This document shows, piece by piece, positions 49,321-60,579 of a DNA stretch of 64,000 nt (the first letter of the stretch is position 1; each line of letters opens with the position of its first letter). Location of the stretch: the NCBI RefSeq assembly GCF_000381125.1, contig NZ_KB905944.1, forward strand, positions 1 to 64,000, given 5' to 3'. The notes beneath the pieces are model-generated. The model was given only the letters and a program-made list of their open reading frames with translations, did not search any database and was not told the origin of the DNA. The position numbers and the translations under genes were made by a program. The stretch is from Caldimonas manganoxidans ATCC BAA-369. Its GTDB lineage: Bacteria; Pseudomonadota; Gammaproteobacteria; Burkholderiales; Burkholderiaceae_C.

Positions 49321-49968
49321 ATGAACATCCTGCTCACCGGCTTCGAGCCCTTCGACGGCGACGCCCTGAACCCCTCGCAGGCGCTGGCCCAGGCGCTGCA
49401 CGGCCAGTCCGTGGACGGGGCCCCGATCACCGGCGTGGTGCTGCCCTGCGTCTTCGGTGAGGCGCTGGACAGGCTGCACCACGCACTCGAGCAGCACCGG
49501 CCGGACCTCGTGTTGGCGCTCGGTCAGGCCGGCGGTCGTGCCGACCTCAGCCTGGAGCGGGTGGCGATCAACATCGATGACGCCCGCATCCCCGACAACG
49601 CCGGCCGCCAGCCCATCGACACGCCGGTGGTGCCCGGCGGCCCGGCCGCCTACTTCAGCACCCTGCCGATCAAGGCCATCGTGGCCGAGCTGCGCGCTGC
49701 GGGCCTGCCCGCCTCGGTGTCACAGACGGCCGGCACCTTCGTGTGCAACCATGTGTTCTACGGCCTGATGCATGCCCTGGCCACGCGGCATCCCGACGCA
49801 CGCGGCGGCTTCATGCATGTGCCGCTGCTGCCCGAGCAGGCCGCGCGCCAGAGTCCACCGGCAGCCAGCATGGCGCTGGAGACCATGCGCCAGGGCGTGC
49901 TGGTGGCCTTGCAGACGGCGCTGCACGAGCGGGTGGATCGCACGCTAGGCGCAGGTGCGTTGAACTAG
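49321..49968 (+). CDS. pcp: Pyroglutamyl peptidase I
   Basis: 215 residues, the normal size of the C15 cysteine peptidase. The opening MNILLTGFEPFDGDALNPS is diagnostic. The catalytic Glu lies in SLERVAINIDDARIPDN (about residue 80), Cys in AGTFVCNHVFYGLMH (about 143) and His in GGFMHVPLLPEQ (about 167). It removes N-terminal pyroglutamate from peptides, giving 5-oxoproline, the substrate of the oxoprolinase encoded just upstream. Start ATG 49321 is preferred over GTG 49309 by family match. Confidence 0.95.
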   Translation: MNILLTGFEPFDGDALNPSQALAQALHGQSVDGAPITGVVLPCVFGEALDRLHHALEQHRPDLVLALGQAGGRADLSLERVAINIDDARIPDNAGRQPIDTPVVPGGPAAYFSTLPIKAIVAELRAAGLPASVSQTAGTFVCNHVFYGLMHALATRHPDARGGFMHVPLLPEQAARQSPPAASMALETMRQGVLVALQTALHERVDRTLGAGALN

Positions 49969-50142
49969 CCCGCCTCGACCTCGCCCACCTGGCCCCCCCT
50001 CCCGAGGCATGCTCAGCTGACCATCGGGCGGCCCCAACACCCACCCCGTGCACGGCGGCCACAGACCGCAACGCGGCCGGCGGCGCTCGGCGCCGCCCCC
50101 AGCGCACGGGTCTACACTTCGTGAAAACCCTAGGGGGCTGCC

Positions 50143-51252
50143 ATGCACTCGCCTCGTCTTCCGATCGACCTCGCGCTGCAAGGCGGCGGCTCCCATGGCG
50201 CGTTCACCTGGGGGGTGCTCGATCGGCTGCTGGAAGACGAGGGCCTGGTGGTGCAGGGCATCTCCGGCACCAGTGCCGGGGCCTTGAATGGTGCGGTGCT
50301 GGTCACCGGGCTGGTGCGCGGCGGGCCTGAGGGTGCGCGGGCGGCCTTGCGGGCGTTTTGGGAAGACGTGGGGCGCAGCGGCCAGGTGTTCTCGCCGTTT
50401 TCGCTGACGCAGGCGGCCGCGGCGCAGCACAACAGCTTCAACTTCGACGCGCTGCCCAACTACCAGTGGGTGACCAGCTTCTGGCGCAGCTTCAGCCCGT
50501 ACGAGTTCAACCCGCTCAACCTCAACCCGCTGCGCGACGTGGTGCGCCGGCATGTGGACGAAGCCGCGCTGCGCCACGCCCATGCCCGGGTGCCGGGCCT
50601 GAGCCTGTTCGTGACGGCCACCTCGGTGCACACCGGCCAGGCGCGCGTGTTCACGGGCGAAGACCTCAGCATCGATGCGCTGCTGGCCTCGGCCTGCCTG
50701 CCGTTTTTGTTCCAAGCGGTGCAGATCGACGGCCAGCCCTACTGGGACGGCGGCTACACCGGCAACCCGGCGCTGTATCCGTTGATCGACCGCAGCGACG
50801 CGCTCGACATCCTGCTGGTGAGAATCAACCCGCTGAGGCGCGAAGGCACGCCCACCCGCAGTGTGGAGATCATGGACCGGGTGAACGAAATCACCTTCAA
50901 TGCCAGCCTGATCGCCGAGCTGCGCGCCATCGCCTTCGTGTCGCGGCTGCTGCGAGAGCACGCGCTCGACCCGCGGCACCACAAGGACCTGCGCCTGCAC
51001 ATGGTGGCCGACGACGAGGGGCTGGCGCCCTTCAATGCCTCGAGCAAGCTCAACACCGATCCGGCATTTTTGGAACAGTTGTTCGGGCTGGGCCGCGCCG
51101 CGGCCGACCGTTGGCTGGCTGCCCATCGCGCCGACCTGGGGCGGCGTTCGTCGCTGGACATCGAGGCCCTGTTCGGCGGCCGCCCCGGCCCAGTGGGCCC
51201 CAGCACCGCGCTGCGCCGCCGTCCCTGGTGGCGGCGCTGGCTGCGGCGATGA
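50143..51252 (+). CDS. Patatin-like phospholipase
   Basis: 369 residues. It shows the full patatin catalytic set: the oxyanion loop ALQGGGSHGAFTWG (about residues 9-22), the nucleophile Ser in GISGTSAGALNG (about 43-54) and the dyad Asp in YWDGGYTGNPAL (about 205). No signal peptide is seen, so it is probably cytoplasmic or membrane-associated. It likely hydrolyses phospholipids or acyl esters. It has no clear operon partner: pcp is upstream after 174 bases and gatB is convergent 3 bases away. Confidence 0.92.
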   Translation: MHSPRLPIDLALQGGGSHGAFTWGVLDRLLEDEGLVVQGISGTSAGALNGAVLVTGLVRGGPEGARAALRAFWEDVGRSGQVFSPFSLTQAAAAQHNSFNFDALPNYQWVTSFWRSFSPYEFNPLNLNPLRDVVRRHVDEAALRHAHARVPGLSLFVTATSVHTGQARVFTGEDLSIDALLASACLPFLFQAVQIDGQPYWDGGYTGNPALYPLIDRSDALDILLVRINPLRREGTPTRSVEIMDRVNEITFNASLIAELRAIAFVSRLLREHALDPRHHKDLRLHMVADDEGLAPFNASSKLNTDPAFLEQLFGLGRAAADRWLAAHRADLGRRSSLDIEALFGGRPGPVGPSTALRRRPWWRRWLRR

Positions 51253-51255
51253 GCC

Positions 51256-52713
51256 TCAAGCGCCGAGTTTTTGCCGCAGCAACTCGTTGACTTGGGCCGG
51301 ATTGGCTTTGCCTTTGGTGGCTTTCATGACCTGCCCGACCAAGGCATTGAAGGCTTTTTCCTTGCCGGCGCGGAATTCTTCCACCGACTTGGGGTGGGCT
51401 GCCAGCACCTCTTGGACGATGGCTTCCAGCGCACCGGTGTCGTTCATCTGCTTGAGGCCTTTGGCCTCGATCAGGGCATCGACATCGCTGCCTTCGCCGC
51501 TCCAGAGTGCTTCGAAGACTTGCTTGGCGCCGTTGTTGGAGACGGTGCCGTCTTGGATGCGCAGGATGAGCGCCGCCAATGTGGCCGGCGGCACGGGCGC
51601 TTGGGCAATGTCCTTGCCTTCGGCATTGAGCCGGCGCGACAGCTCGCCCATCAGCCAATTGGCCACGAGCTTGGGTTGCTGACAGGCATCGCGCGCGGCC
51701 TCGTAGTAGCGCGCCAGGGCGAGACTTTGCGTCATCATGGTCGCGTCGTAGGCCGGCAGGCCGTCTTCGCGTTGAAAACGCTCGGCCATCACGCTGGGCA
51801 GCTCGGGCATGTCGGCCTTCACCTGCTCGACCCACTCGGGCGCGATCACCAGCGGGGGCAGGTCGGGGTCGGGGAAGTAGCGGTAGTCGTGCGCGTCTTC
51901 CTTGCTGCGCATGGCCCGCGTCTGGCCGGTGTCGGGGTTGAACAGCACGGTGGCCTGTTCGATGGGCAGGCCGTCTTCGAGCTGGTCGATCTGCCAGTGG
52001 ACTTCGTAGTCGATGGCTTGCTGCAGGAAGCGAAAACTGTTGAGGTTTTTGATCTCGCGGCGCGTGCCCAGGGGCTGGCCAGGCTTGCGCACCGAGACGT
52101 TGGCATCGCAACGGAAGCTGCCTTCTTGCATGTTGCCATCGCAAATGCCCAGCCACACCACCAGCGCATGCAGGGCCTTGGCATAGCCCACGGCCTGCGC
52201 CGAAGAACGCATGTCGGGCTCGGAGACGATCTCCAACAGCGGCGTGCCGGCGCGGTTGAGGTCGATGCCGGTGTGGCCGTGATAGTCCTCGTGCAGCGAC
52301 TTGCCGGCGTCTTCTTCCAGATGGGCGCGGGTCAGGCGCACGCGGTGCTTGACCTCACCCACGTAGAACTCGATCTGCCCGCCCTGGACCACGGGAATTT
52401 CATATTGGCTGATCTGGTAGCCCTTGGGCAGGTCGGGGTAGAAGTAGTTTTTGCGCGCAAAGATGGAGCGCGGCGCCACCGTGCCCTGGACGGCCAGGCC
52501 GAAACGGATGGCGCGTTCGACCGCGGCCCGGTTGAGCACCGGCAGCGTGCCCGGCAGGGCCAGGTCCACCGCGCAGGCCTGGGTGTTGGGCGCGGCCCCG
52601 AAAGCGGTGCTCGCGCCGGAAAAGATCTTCGATTGCGTGGACAGTTGCACGTGCGTCTCGAGGCCAATCACCACCTCGTAGCCCCGCACGAGTTCGGATG
52701 CGGTGTGGGTCAT
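51256..52713 (-). CDS. gatB: Asp/Glu-tRNA amidotransferase subunit B
   Basis: 485 residues. It carries the kinase site that phosphorylates Glu-tRNA(Gln) and Asp-tRNA(Asn) before amidation. Typical regions are [24 protein letters not shown] at the N terminus, [20 protein letters not shown], and the C-terminal YqeY-like helical tail ending [21 protein letters not shown]. It starts at ATG 52713, which overlaps the region just after the gatA stop by one base gap. With gatA and gatC it forms one operon. Confidence 0.97.
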   Translation of the reverse strand: MTHTASELVRGYEVVIGLETHVQLSTQSKIFSGASTAFGAAPNTQACAVDLALPGTLPVLNRAAVERAIRFGLAVQGTVAPRSIFARKNYFYPDLPKGYQISQYEIPVVQGGQIEFYVGEVKHRVRLTRAHLEEDAGKSLHEDYHGHTGIDLNRAGTPLLEIVSEPDMRSSAQAVGYAKALHALVVWLGICDGNMQEGSFRCDANVSVRKPGQPLGTRREIKNLNSFRFLQQAIDYEVHWQIDQLEDGLPIEQATVLFNPDTGQTRAMRSKEDAHDYRYFPDPDLPPLVIAPEWVEQVKADMPELPSVMAERFQREDGLPAYDATMMTQSLALARYYEAARDACQQPKLVANWLMGELSRRLNAEGKDIAQAPVPPATLAALILRIQDGTVSNNGAKQVFEALWSGEGSDVDALIEAKGLKQMNDTGALEAIVQEVLAAHPKSVEEFRAGKEKAFNALVGQVMKATKGKANPAQVNELLRQKLGA

Positions 52714-52714
52714 C

Positions 52715-54202
52715 TCAGCAGCCCTCCGGCGCACGGAGGTGAAAGTCGGTGGCTTGTTGGAAGGCATGCGCGGCATGCAGCAGCTGGCTTTCCTTCCAGT
52801 AGTTGCCGATCAGTTGCAAGCCCACGGGCAGGCCCTCTTCGCCAAAGCCCGCCGGCACGCTCATGCCCGGCAGGCCGGCCAGACTGGCCGGCAAGGTGAA
52901 GATGTCGGCGAGATATTCCTGCAGCGGGTCGGTCTGGCTGCCCAAGGCGCGCGCCACGGTGGGCGACACCGGGCCGGCGATCAGGTCGCAGTGGGCAAAG
53001 GCCGCCTGGAAGTCTTCGGCAATCATGCGACGCAGCTTCTGGGCTTGCAGGTAGTAGGCATCGTAGTAACCATGACTGAGCACATACGTGCCGATCATGA
53101 TGCGGCGCTTGACCTCGGCCCCGAAGCCTTCGGAGCGGCTTTTCTTGTACATGTCGAGCAAGTCGGCATAGTGCTTGGCGCGGTGCCCGTAGCGCACGCC
53201 GTCATAGCGGCTGAGGTTGGAGCTGGCCTCGGCCGGGGCGATGATGTAGTAGACCGGGATGGACAGCTCGGTGCGCGGCAGGCTCACCTCCACCAGCGTG
53301 GCACCGAGCTTTTCGAACTCGGCCAGCGCCGCGCGCACCGCCGCAAGCACGCCAGCGGCCACGCCCTCGCCGAAGAACTCGCGCGGCATGCCGATGCGCA
53401 AGCCCTTGAGCGGCTGGGCCGCCGTGGCCCCTTCGCGCACGGCGCGCAGGGCCGCAGCATAGTCTTCCACGGGCTGCTGCGCCGAAGTGGCGTCGCGCTC
53501 GTCGAAGCCGCTCATGGCCCCCAGCAGCAAGGCGCAGTCTTCGGCGCTGCGTGCCAACACACCGGCTTGATCCAGGCTGGAGGCAAAGGCGATCATGCCG
53601 TAGCGCGAGCAGCGGCCATAGGTGGGCTTGATGCCGGTGATGCCGGTCAAGGCCGCGGGCTGGCGCACCGAGCCCCCGGTGTCGGTGCCGGTGGCCGCCG
53701 GAATCAAGCGCGCGGCCACCGCCACGGCCGACCCGCCCGAGGAGCCTCCGGCAATGCGCTGCGGATTCCAGGGGTTGCGCGCCGGGCCGAAGGCGGAATG
53801 CTCGTTGCTGCCGCCCATGGCGAACTCGTCGCAATTGAGCTTGCCCAACGTGACCGCGCCGGCCTGTTTGAGTCGCGCCACGACGGTGGCATCGAAGGGG
53901 CTGCGGTAGCCCTCGAGCATCTTGGAGGCCGCCGTGCTGGGGAAGTCGACCGTCACGAAGATGTCTTTGTGCGCCAGCGGCACGCCCAGCAGCGGGCCCG
54001 TCTCGCCTCGGGCGCGACGCGCGTCGGCGGCCTGCGCCTGGGCCATCGCCACGGCCTCGTCGGTGCAGACGAAGGCGCCCAATTGTTCGTGGGCGGCAAC
54101 GCGCGCAAGCAGATGTTTCGTGATTTCGACGCTGGAGAGGGTCTTGGCCTGGAGTCGGCGGGCCAGTTCGGCCACGCCCAAGTGGTGCAGTTCGGTGCTC
54201 AT
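52715..54202 (-). CDS. gatA: Asp/Glu-tRNA amidotransferase subunit A
   Basis: 495 residues. The amidase releases ammonia from glutamine or asparagine for transamidation. The catalytic Lys is in [12 protein letters not shown] (about residue 78), the cis-Ser in [13 protein letters not shown] and the GSSGGS loop in [17 protein letters not shown], together the Ser-cisSer-Lys triad. The length is typical. It sits between gatC (7 bases upstream) and gatB on the minus strand. Confidence 0.97.
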   Translation of the reverse strand: MSTELHHLGVAELARRLQAKTLSSVEITKHLLARVAAHEQLGAFVCTDEAVAMAQAQAADARRARGETGPLLGVPLAHKDIFVTVDFPSTAASKMLEGYRSPFDATVVARLKQAGAVTLGKLNCDEFAMGGSNEHSAFGPARNPWNPQRIAGGSSGGSAVAVAARLIPAATGTDTGGSVRQPAALTGITGIKPTYGRCSRYGMIAFASSLDQAGVLARSAEDCALLLGAMSGFDERDATSAQQPVEDYAAALRAVREGATAAQPLKGLRIGMPREFFGEGVAAGVLAAVRAALAEFEKLGATLVEVSLPRTELSIPVYYIIAPAEASSNLSRYDGVRYGHRAKHYADLLDMYKKSRSEGFGAEVKRRIMIGTYVLSHGYYDAYYLQAQKLRRMIAEDFQAAFAHCDLIAGPVSPTVARALGSQTDPLQEYLADIFTLPASLAGLPGMSVPAGFGEEGLPVGLQLIGNYWKESQLLHAAHAFQQATDFHLRAPEGC

Positions 54203-54209
54203 CGGGCCC

Positions 54210-54509
54210 TCACTCGATGACTTTGGGCACGAGGTACAGCCCGTCTTCGACGGCCGGGGCGCTGCGCTGATGAGCCTCGCGCTGGTCGGTCTCGGTCACC
54301 ACGTCCTCACGCAAGCGCAAGACCACGTCTTGCACGGCCGACAGCGGGGTGTACAGGGGTTCGACGCCAGTGGTGTCCACCGCGCGCATGCGTTCGACGA
54401 TGGCGAAAAAGCCGTTGAGCTGTTCGAGCATCTGGGCCTGCTCGTCCTCGCTCAGCGCCAGCCGAGCCAGGTGGGCGATGCGGCCCACGTCCTGAAGTGT
54501 CAAAGCCAT
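54210..54509 (-). CDS. gatC: Asp/Glu-tRNA amidotransferase subunit C
   Basis: 99 residues, the usual small stabilising subunit that wraps GatA and GatB. It opens [21 protein letters not shown] and ends with [22 protein letters not shown] and LYLVPKVIE, all family signatures. Start ATG 54509 fits the family. It is the first gene of gatCAB and divergent from mreB, an order common in Burkholderiales. Confidence 0.95.
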   Translation of the reverse strand: MALTLQDVGRIAHLARLALSEDEQAQMLEQLNGFFAIVERMRAVDTTGVEPLYTPLSAVQDVVLRLREDVVTETDQREAHQRSAPAVEDGLYLVPKVIE

Positions 54510-54576
54510 GGGAAATCGTTTGCGTTTGGGGCGTCCCGCACGCATCGGTGCAGGGTCATTCGGGTATTATCTTCGG

Positions 54577-54585
54577 TTATCCACA
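54577..54585 (+). promoter_or_regulatory. Perfect DnaA box in the gatC-mreB intergenic region
   Basis: TTATCCACA matches the DnaA consensus exactly and lies in an inverted repeat (CGGTT...AACCG). It is between the divergent gatC and mreB genes, 180 bases before the mreB start. A possible -10 TATTAT lies at 54565-54570. A single box may titrate DnaA or regulate mreB; no origin is indicated. Confidence 0.5.
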
Positions 54586-54753
54586 ACCGGCCTGGACGCA
54601 GCGATTTCGTCGGGGCTCTCCCCCCGAACGAGCGCTGGATCCGGAGCCGGTTTCGTGCAAGAAGCCGGGTCCACCGTCGCAGCGGGCGGCCCGATACAAA
54701 ACCAACGCCTGCGGCCGCCCAGGGCTGCCTGGTCGGCCGCCCGGGAACCCTGA

Positions 54754-55800
<1,047 letters not shown>

Positions 55801-55858
55801 AGGCCCTGCCGCCGATGGGCCGGCCGTCGTCCCCGAGTGTCTGACCTGCGCACGCGCC

Positions 55859-56782
55859 ATGCCCCTGGGTACGCTGGACCGCACCCCTCCGCCGTTCTTC
55901 CGCCAAGGCCCGTCGGCCTTCACGCGGCTGATCGTCTTTTCGGCGCTGGCCCTGTTCCTGATGGTGGCCGACCGCCGGCTGAGCGTCACCGAGCCCTTGC
56001 GCGCGGTCATCGCCACGGCGCTGCATCCGGTGCAACAAGTCTTGCTGATGCCGGTCCAAGCCATCAGCGCCGCCGGCCAGTACCTGCAGGGGCTGGCCGC
56101 AGCGCGCGCCGCCGAAGCGCAGGCCCGTCGTCAGCTGGCCGATCAGGCCGTGCGTCTGAGCCGCCTGGACCTGCTCGAACAAGAAAACGCCCGGCTGCGC
56201 GAGCTGCTGCAGCTGCGCAGCACGGTGTCCACCCGCACGCTGGCGGCCGAGGTGCTCTATGACCGGCCCGACCCTTACACCCGCAAAGTGGTGATCGACC
56301 GCGGACTCACCCAAGGCGTGGTGCCGGGCTCGCCCGTGATCGATCCCACCGGGGTGATCGGCCAAGTGACCCGGGTGTATCCGCTCACCTCGGAGGTGAC
56401 GCTGCTGGTGGACAAGGATGCCGTCATTCCCGTGCTCAACACCCGCACCCAGGTGCGCGGGCTGGCCTATGGCGACCCCCAGCGCGCCGGCTTGGAGTTG
56501 CGCTTCATGCCCACCAACGCGGATGTGCGCGAGGGCGACACCCTGGCCACCTCGGGCGTGGACGGCGTCTATCCCGCGGGCTTGCCGGTGGCCGTGGTCA
56601 GCCGCGTCGAACGCCGCGCCGACAGCGCCTTCGCCCGCATCCTGCTGGAGCCGGTCGGACAACTGGACAGTGCGCGTCATGTGTTGGTGCTCGAACCCGT
56701 GGGCCATGCATTGCCGCCACCGCCGGAGCCCGCCTCCGAAGCCCTGCCGCGCTCGCAGCGCCGCAGCGCCAACGGCCGCTGA
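55859..56782 (+). CDS. mreC: Rod-shape protein MreC
   Basis: 307 residues with one N-terminal transmembrane helix (about 23-40), a coiled coil (about 75-115, AARAAEAQARRQLADQAVRLSRLDLLEQENARL as a heptad-like run) and the beta-barrel MreC domain (about 120-280) with DRGLTQGVVPGSPVID and GDTLATSGVDGVYPAGLP. It joins MreB to the periplasmic wall synthases. It starts 58 bases after mreB and precedes mreD. Confidence 0.94.
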   Translation: MPLGTLDRTPPPFFRQGPSAFTRLIVFSALALFLMVADRRLSVTEPLRAVIATALHPVQQVLLMPVQAISAAGQYLQGLAAARAAEAQARRQLADQAVRLSRLDLLEQENARLRELLQLRSTVSTRTLAAEVLYDRPDPYTRKVVIDRGLTQGVVPGSPVIDPTGVIGQVTRVYPLTSEVTLLVDKDAVIPVLNTRTQVRGLAYGDPQRAGLELRFMPTNADVREGDTLATSGVDGVYPAGLPVAVVSRVERRADSAFARILLEPVGQLDSARHVLVLEPVGHALPPPPEPASEALPRSQRRSANGR

Positions 56783-56797
56783 ACGCAGGTCTCAGCC

Positions 56798-57316
56798 ATG
56801 ATGCCGCGCGGATCCGACCAACTCTTGCTGCCGGCCAGCCCGGTGTTCATCTGGGCGTCGCTGGCCGTGGCCCTGGCCTTGAACATGCTGCCCTTGGGGC
56901 GCTCCCTGGCGATGCCCGACTGGCTGGCGCTGACGCTGGTGTTCTGGAACGTGCATCAGCCGCGGCGCATCGGCATCGGGGCGGCCTTCGTCTTCGGCCT
57001 GGTCATGGACGTGCATGAAGGCGCGCTGCTGGGGCAGCATGCCTTGGCCTACACGCTGTTGAGCTATTTCGCAATCACCATCCACCGCCGCTTGCTGTGG
57101 TTCTCGCTGCTGGAGCAAGCGCTGCAGATCCTGCCGCTGTTTTTTACCGCCCATGCGGCGCTCGTCTTGATCCGGCTGGCCGCCGGTGGCATCTTCCCGG
57201 GATGGGAGCTGCTGCTGGCTCCGGTGCTGGAGGCCGCGCTATGGCCGCTGGCCAGTTGGGTGCTGTTGGCGCCGCAGCGGCGTGCGCCCGATCCGGACGA
57301 GAACCGTCCGCTGTGA
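56798..57316 (+). CDS. mreD: Rod-shape protein MreD
   Basis: 172 residues with five or six transmembrane helices, the usual MreD size. Recognisable stretches are FIWASLAVALALNMLPLG, LVFWNVHQPRRIGIGAAFVFGLVMDV and LLSYFAITIHRRLLWFSLLEQAL. It is an inner-membrane partner of MreC in the elongasome. It lies 15 bases after mreC and 7 bases before mrdA. Confidence 0.93.
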   Translation: MMPRGSDQLLLPASPVFIWASLAVALALNMLPLGRSLAMPDWLALTLVFWNVHQPRRIGIGAAFVFGLVMDVHEGALLGQHALAYTLLSYFAITIHRRLLWFSLLEQALQILPLFFTAHAALVLIRLAAGGIFPGWELLLAPVLEAALWPLASWVLLAPQRRAPDPDENRPL

Positions 57317-57323
57317 TCCAGAC

Positions 57324-59384
57324 ATGACCGAGCTGAAGGACGTCGAACGCGAGCTGTCGCGCTTTCGCGCCCGGCTGTTGTTTGCCGCCGCCATGGTGCT
57401 GGCATGCTTTGGCCTGGTGGTGGCGCGGCTGGTGTACTTGCAAGTGCTCCAACACGACGAGCTCAGCGCGCGGGCCGAGAACAACCGCATCGCCGTGCTG
57501 CCGATCCCGCCCAACCGCGGGTTGATCCTGGACCGCCATGGGATCGTCCTGGCCCGCAATTACGCCGCCTATACGCTGGAAATCACCCCCTCGAAAGTGG
57601 ACGACCTGGACGCCACGATCGACGCCTTGTCGGAGCTGGTGACCATCAGTGCGGCCGACCGCCGGCGCTTTCGGCGCCTGATGGAAGAAACCAAGGGCCT
57701 GGATTCGCTGCCGGTGCGCACCCGGCTCAGCGATGAAGAAGTGGCGCGCTTTGCGGCGCAGCGCTACCGCTTCCCCGGTGTGGAGGTCAAAGCGCGGCTG
57801 TTCCGCCACTATCCGCTGGGCGACGTGGGCAGCCACGTGGTGGGCTACATCGGCCGCATCAACCAGGCCGAAAAAAAGGCCATGGAAGACTGGCCCGAGG
57901 AGGAGCTGGCCAACTACCGCGGCACCGAGTACATCGGCAAGCTCGGCGTGGAGCAAGCCTACGAGCGCGAGCTGCACGGCACCACCGGCTTCGAGGAAGT
58001 GGAGACCAGCGCCGGCGGGCGCGCGGTGCGCCGACTGCGCTCCAGCCCGGCCACACCGGGCCACACCGTGGTGCTGTCGATCGACATCAAGTTGCAAGCC
58101 TTGGTCGAGCAGCTCTTCGGGGATCGGCGCGGCGCACTGGTGGCCATCGACCCTGGCAGCGGTGAGGTGTTGGCCCTGGTGAGCAAACCGACCTTCGACC
58201 CCAATCTCTTCGTCGAAGGCATCGACGTGGAGAACTGGCGCGCGCTGAACGAATCGATCGACCGGCCGCTGCTGAACCGTGCGCTGCGTGGCACCTATCC
58301 GCCAGGCTCGACCTACAAACCTTTCATGGCGCTGGCCGCGCTCAACACCGGCACCCGCACGGCCAGCCAGACGATCATGGACAACGGCGTGTTCGTGTTC
58401 GGCAACCACCGCTTCCGCAGCCACGGCGATACCGGGCTGGGTCCGGTGGATATGCGCCGTTCGATCATCAAGTCCAGCAACGTGTACTACTACACCCTGG
58501 CCAACGAAATGGGCGTGGACCTCATCCACGACCAAATGGCCCCCTTCGGCTTCGGCCAGCTCACAGGCATCGACTTGCCCGGCGAGGCGCGCGGTGTGCT
58601 GCCGTCCACCGATTGGAAGCGCCGCACCTACCGGCGGCCCGAGCAGCAACGCTGGTATGCCGGGGAGACCATCTCGTTGGGCATCGGCCAGGGCTACAAC
58701 AGCTTCACGATGTTGCAATTGGCGCATGCCATGGCCACGTTGACCTCCGGCGGCCAGCGCCACAGGCCGCATGTGGTGCGCGAGATCCGCGACCCCGTGA
58801 CCCATGAAGCCCGTGCGGTGAACCACGAGCCGTTGCCCCCGTTGGCGCTCAAGCCCGAACACGTCAAAGTGGTGCTCGAAGCGATGTACGCGGTCACGCA
58901 GGAAGGCACCTCCACGCGCAGCTTCGTCGGCGCGCCGTACCGCAGCGGCGGCAAGACCGGCACGGCGCAGGCCGTCTCCATCCGCCAGAACGAGCGCTAC
59001 GACGCCGCCAAGCTGGCCGAGTATCTGCGCGACCATGCGCTGTACGTGGCTTTCGCGCCGCTGGAAGATCCCCGCATCGCCGTGGCGGTGATCGTGGAAA
59101 ACGCTGGCTTCGGCGCGCAGTCGGCCGCGCCGATTGTGCGGCGGGTGTTCGACTACTGGCTCGCGGGCCTGTACCCCAGCGAGCAAGACATTGCCGCCGT
59201 GCAGCGCGGCGAGGCCGCCGCCCCCATCGGCACCCCTCGCCTGGCCGCCACGGTCGCCGTGCAGCCGGTCTCTTCGGCGCTGGAGGGCAGCCGCTTGAGC
59301 GGCCCGGCCATCGCCCTGCCCGCCGACGACCCGGCGTCGGCCACCCCCTTGTCGCCGGCCCCCCGCGCGGCGCGTGTGCCATGA
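57324..59384 (+). CDS. mrdA: Penicillin-binding protein 2 (elongation transpeptidase)
   Basis: 686 residues. One N-terminal membrane anchor (about 16-36) is followed by the pedestal domain (RGLILDRHGIVLARNYAAYTLE) and the transpeptidase domain. The three active-site motifs are SxxK in PPGSTYKPF (about residue 329), SxN in IIKSSNVYYY and KTG in GGKTGTAQAV. The C-terminal 60 residues are low-complexity Ala/Pro. It cross-links lateral peptidoglycan together with RodA, whose gene overlaps by 4 bases (ATGA). Confidence 0.96.
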   Translation: MTELKDVERELSRFRARLLFAAAMVLACFGLVVARLVYLQVLQHDELSARAENNRIAVLPIPPNRGLILDRHGIVLARNYAAYTLEITPSKVDDLDATIDALSELVTISAADRRRFRRLMEETKGLDSLPVRTRLSDEEVARFAAQRYRFPGVEVKARLFRHYPLGDVGSHVVGYIGRINQAEKKAMEDWPEEELANYRGTEYIGKLGVEQAYERELHGTTGFEEVETSAGGRAVRRLRSSPATPGHTVVLSIDIKLQALVEQLFGDRRGALVAIDPGSGEVLALVSKPTFDPNLFVEGIDVENWRALNESIDRPLLNRALRGTYPPGSTYKPFMALAALNTGTRTASQTIMDNGVFVFGNHRFRSHGDTGLGPVDMRRSIIKSSNVYYYTLANEMGVDLIHDQMAPFGFGQLTGIDLPGEARGVLPSTDWKRRTYRRPEQQRWYAGETISLGIGQGYNSFTMLQLAHAMATLTSGGQRHRPHVVREIRDPVTHEARAVNHEPLPPLALKPEHVKVVLEAMYAVTQEGTSTRSFVGAPYRSGGKTGTAQAVSIRQNERYDAAKLAEYLRDHALYVAFAPLEDPRIAVAVIVENAGFGAQSAAPIVRRVFDYWLAGLYPSEQDIAAVQRGEAAAPIGTPRLAATVAVQPVSSALEGSRLSGPAIALPADDPASATPLSPAPRAARVP

Positions 59385-60538
59385 ACGTGACCTTCGAACG
59401 TCCCTCGCTGTGGCAGCGGCTCAAGCCGATGCTGTTCGGCTTCGATCCGGCGCTGTCGGCCGCGGTGCTGCTGCTGTGCGGCGCGGGACTGCTGATCATG
59501 TACTCGGCCGGCTACGACCACGGCACCCGCTTCGTCGACCATGCCCGCAACATGCTCATTGCCGCCGCCGTGGTCTTCCTGGTGGCGCAGGTGCCGCCAC
59601 ATCGGCTGATGGCCATCGCCGTGCCGCTGTATACCGTCGGCGTGGTGCTGCTGCTGGGGGTGGAGTTCTTCGGCATCACACGCAAAGGGGCCACCCGCTG
59701 GTTGAACATCGGCCTGACCGTGATCCAGCCCAGCGAAATCATGAAGATCGCCGTGCCGCTGATGCTGGCCTGGTGGTTCCAGCGCCGCGAGGGTCAGCTG
59801 CGCGTGCCCGACTTTCTGGTGGCTGCGGTGATTTTGGCCGTGCCGGTGGGCCTGATCCTGCGCCAGCCCGATTTGGGCACCTCGCTGCTGGTGCTGGCCG
59901 CCGGTTTGGCCGTGATCTTCCTGGCCGGGCTGTCCTGGAAGCTGGTGATCCCGGCGGTGACCGCCGCGGTGATCGGCGTGGTGGCCTTGGTGAGCCTGGA
60001 AGAGCGCATCTGCGCGCCCGGGGTGGATCTGAAAGTGCTGCACGAGTACCAGCGCCAGCGCATCTGCACTTTGCTGGATCCGACCAAAGACCCGCTGGGC
60101 AAGGGCTTCCACACCATTCAAGGCATGATCGCCATCGGCTCGGGGGGGTGGACCGGCAAAGGCTTCATGAAAGGCACCCAAACCCATCTGGAATTCATTC
60201 CCGAGCGGACCACCGACTTCATCTTCGCCGCTTATTCCGAAGAGTTCGGGCTGGTGGGCAATCTGGCGCTCATCCTGGGCTTTGTCTTTCTCATCTTGCG
60301 CGGCTTGATGATCGCCAGCGAGGCGCCCACCCTGTTCGCGCGCCTGATGGCCGGGGCGGTGACCTTGATCTTCTTCACCTATGCCTTCGTCAACATGGGC
60401 ATGGTCAGTGGCATTCTGCCCGTGGTGGGCGTGCCGCTGCCCTTCATCAGCTATGGCGGCACCGCCATGGTCACGCTCGGTCTGGGCCTGGGCATGCTGA
60501 TGTCGATCGCACGCAGCAAGCGCTTCATGCCGTCTTGA
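59381..60538 (+). CDS. rodA: Peptidoglycan glycosyltransferase RodA
   Basis: 385 residues with about ten transmembrane helices of the SEDS family, which polymerises lipid II for lateral wall growth. Landmarks are GITRKGATRWLNIGLTVIQPSEIMKIAVPL, LRQPDLGTSLLVLAAGLAVIFLAGL and the catalytic region FIPERTTDFIFAAYSEEFGLVG, followed by VGVPLPFISYGGTAMVTLGLGLGML. Translationally coupled to mrdA. A GC-rich hairpin (60539-60571) follows its stop. Confidence 0.96.
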   Translation: MNVTFERPSLWQRLKPMLFGFDPALSAAVLLLCGAGLLIMYSAGYDHGTRFVDHARNMLIAAAVVFLVAQVPPHRLMAIAVPLYTVGVVLLLGVEFFGITRKGATRWLNIGLTVIQPSEIMKIAVPLMLAWWFQRREGQLRVPDFLVAAVILAVPVGLILRQPDLGTSLLVLAAGLAVIFLAGLSWKLVIPAVTAAVIGVVALVSLEERICAPGVDLKVLHEYQRQRICTLLDPTKDPLGKGFHTIQGMIAIGSGGWTGKGFMKGTQTHLEFIPERTTDFIFAAYSEEFGLVGNLALILGFVFLILRGLMIASEAPTLFARLMAGAVTLIFFTYAFVNMGMVSGILPVVGVPLPFISYGGTAMVTLGLGLGMLMSIARSKRFMPS

Positions 60539-60571
60539 GCGACGCCCGGCCGCGCGCGGGCGGGCGTCGCC
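60539..60571. terminator. GC-rich hairpin between rodA and the GST gene
   Basis: GCGACGCCC (60539-60547) pairs with GGGCGTCGC (60562-60570) between two convergent genes. It may terminate both transcripts; there is no T-run. Confidence 0.45.
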
Positions 60572-60579
60572 CGCCCGAC

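Noticed and set aside
54577-54585. Replication origin at the DnaA box
   Set aside because: Only one box is present, with no AT-rich unwinding region and no dnaA or dnaN nearby.
57144-59186. A 680-residue minus-strand frame opposite mrdA, and similar long frames opposite mreC, recG and recA
   Set aside because: All lie on the complementary strand of well-identified genes and show the composition expected of antisense frames.
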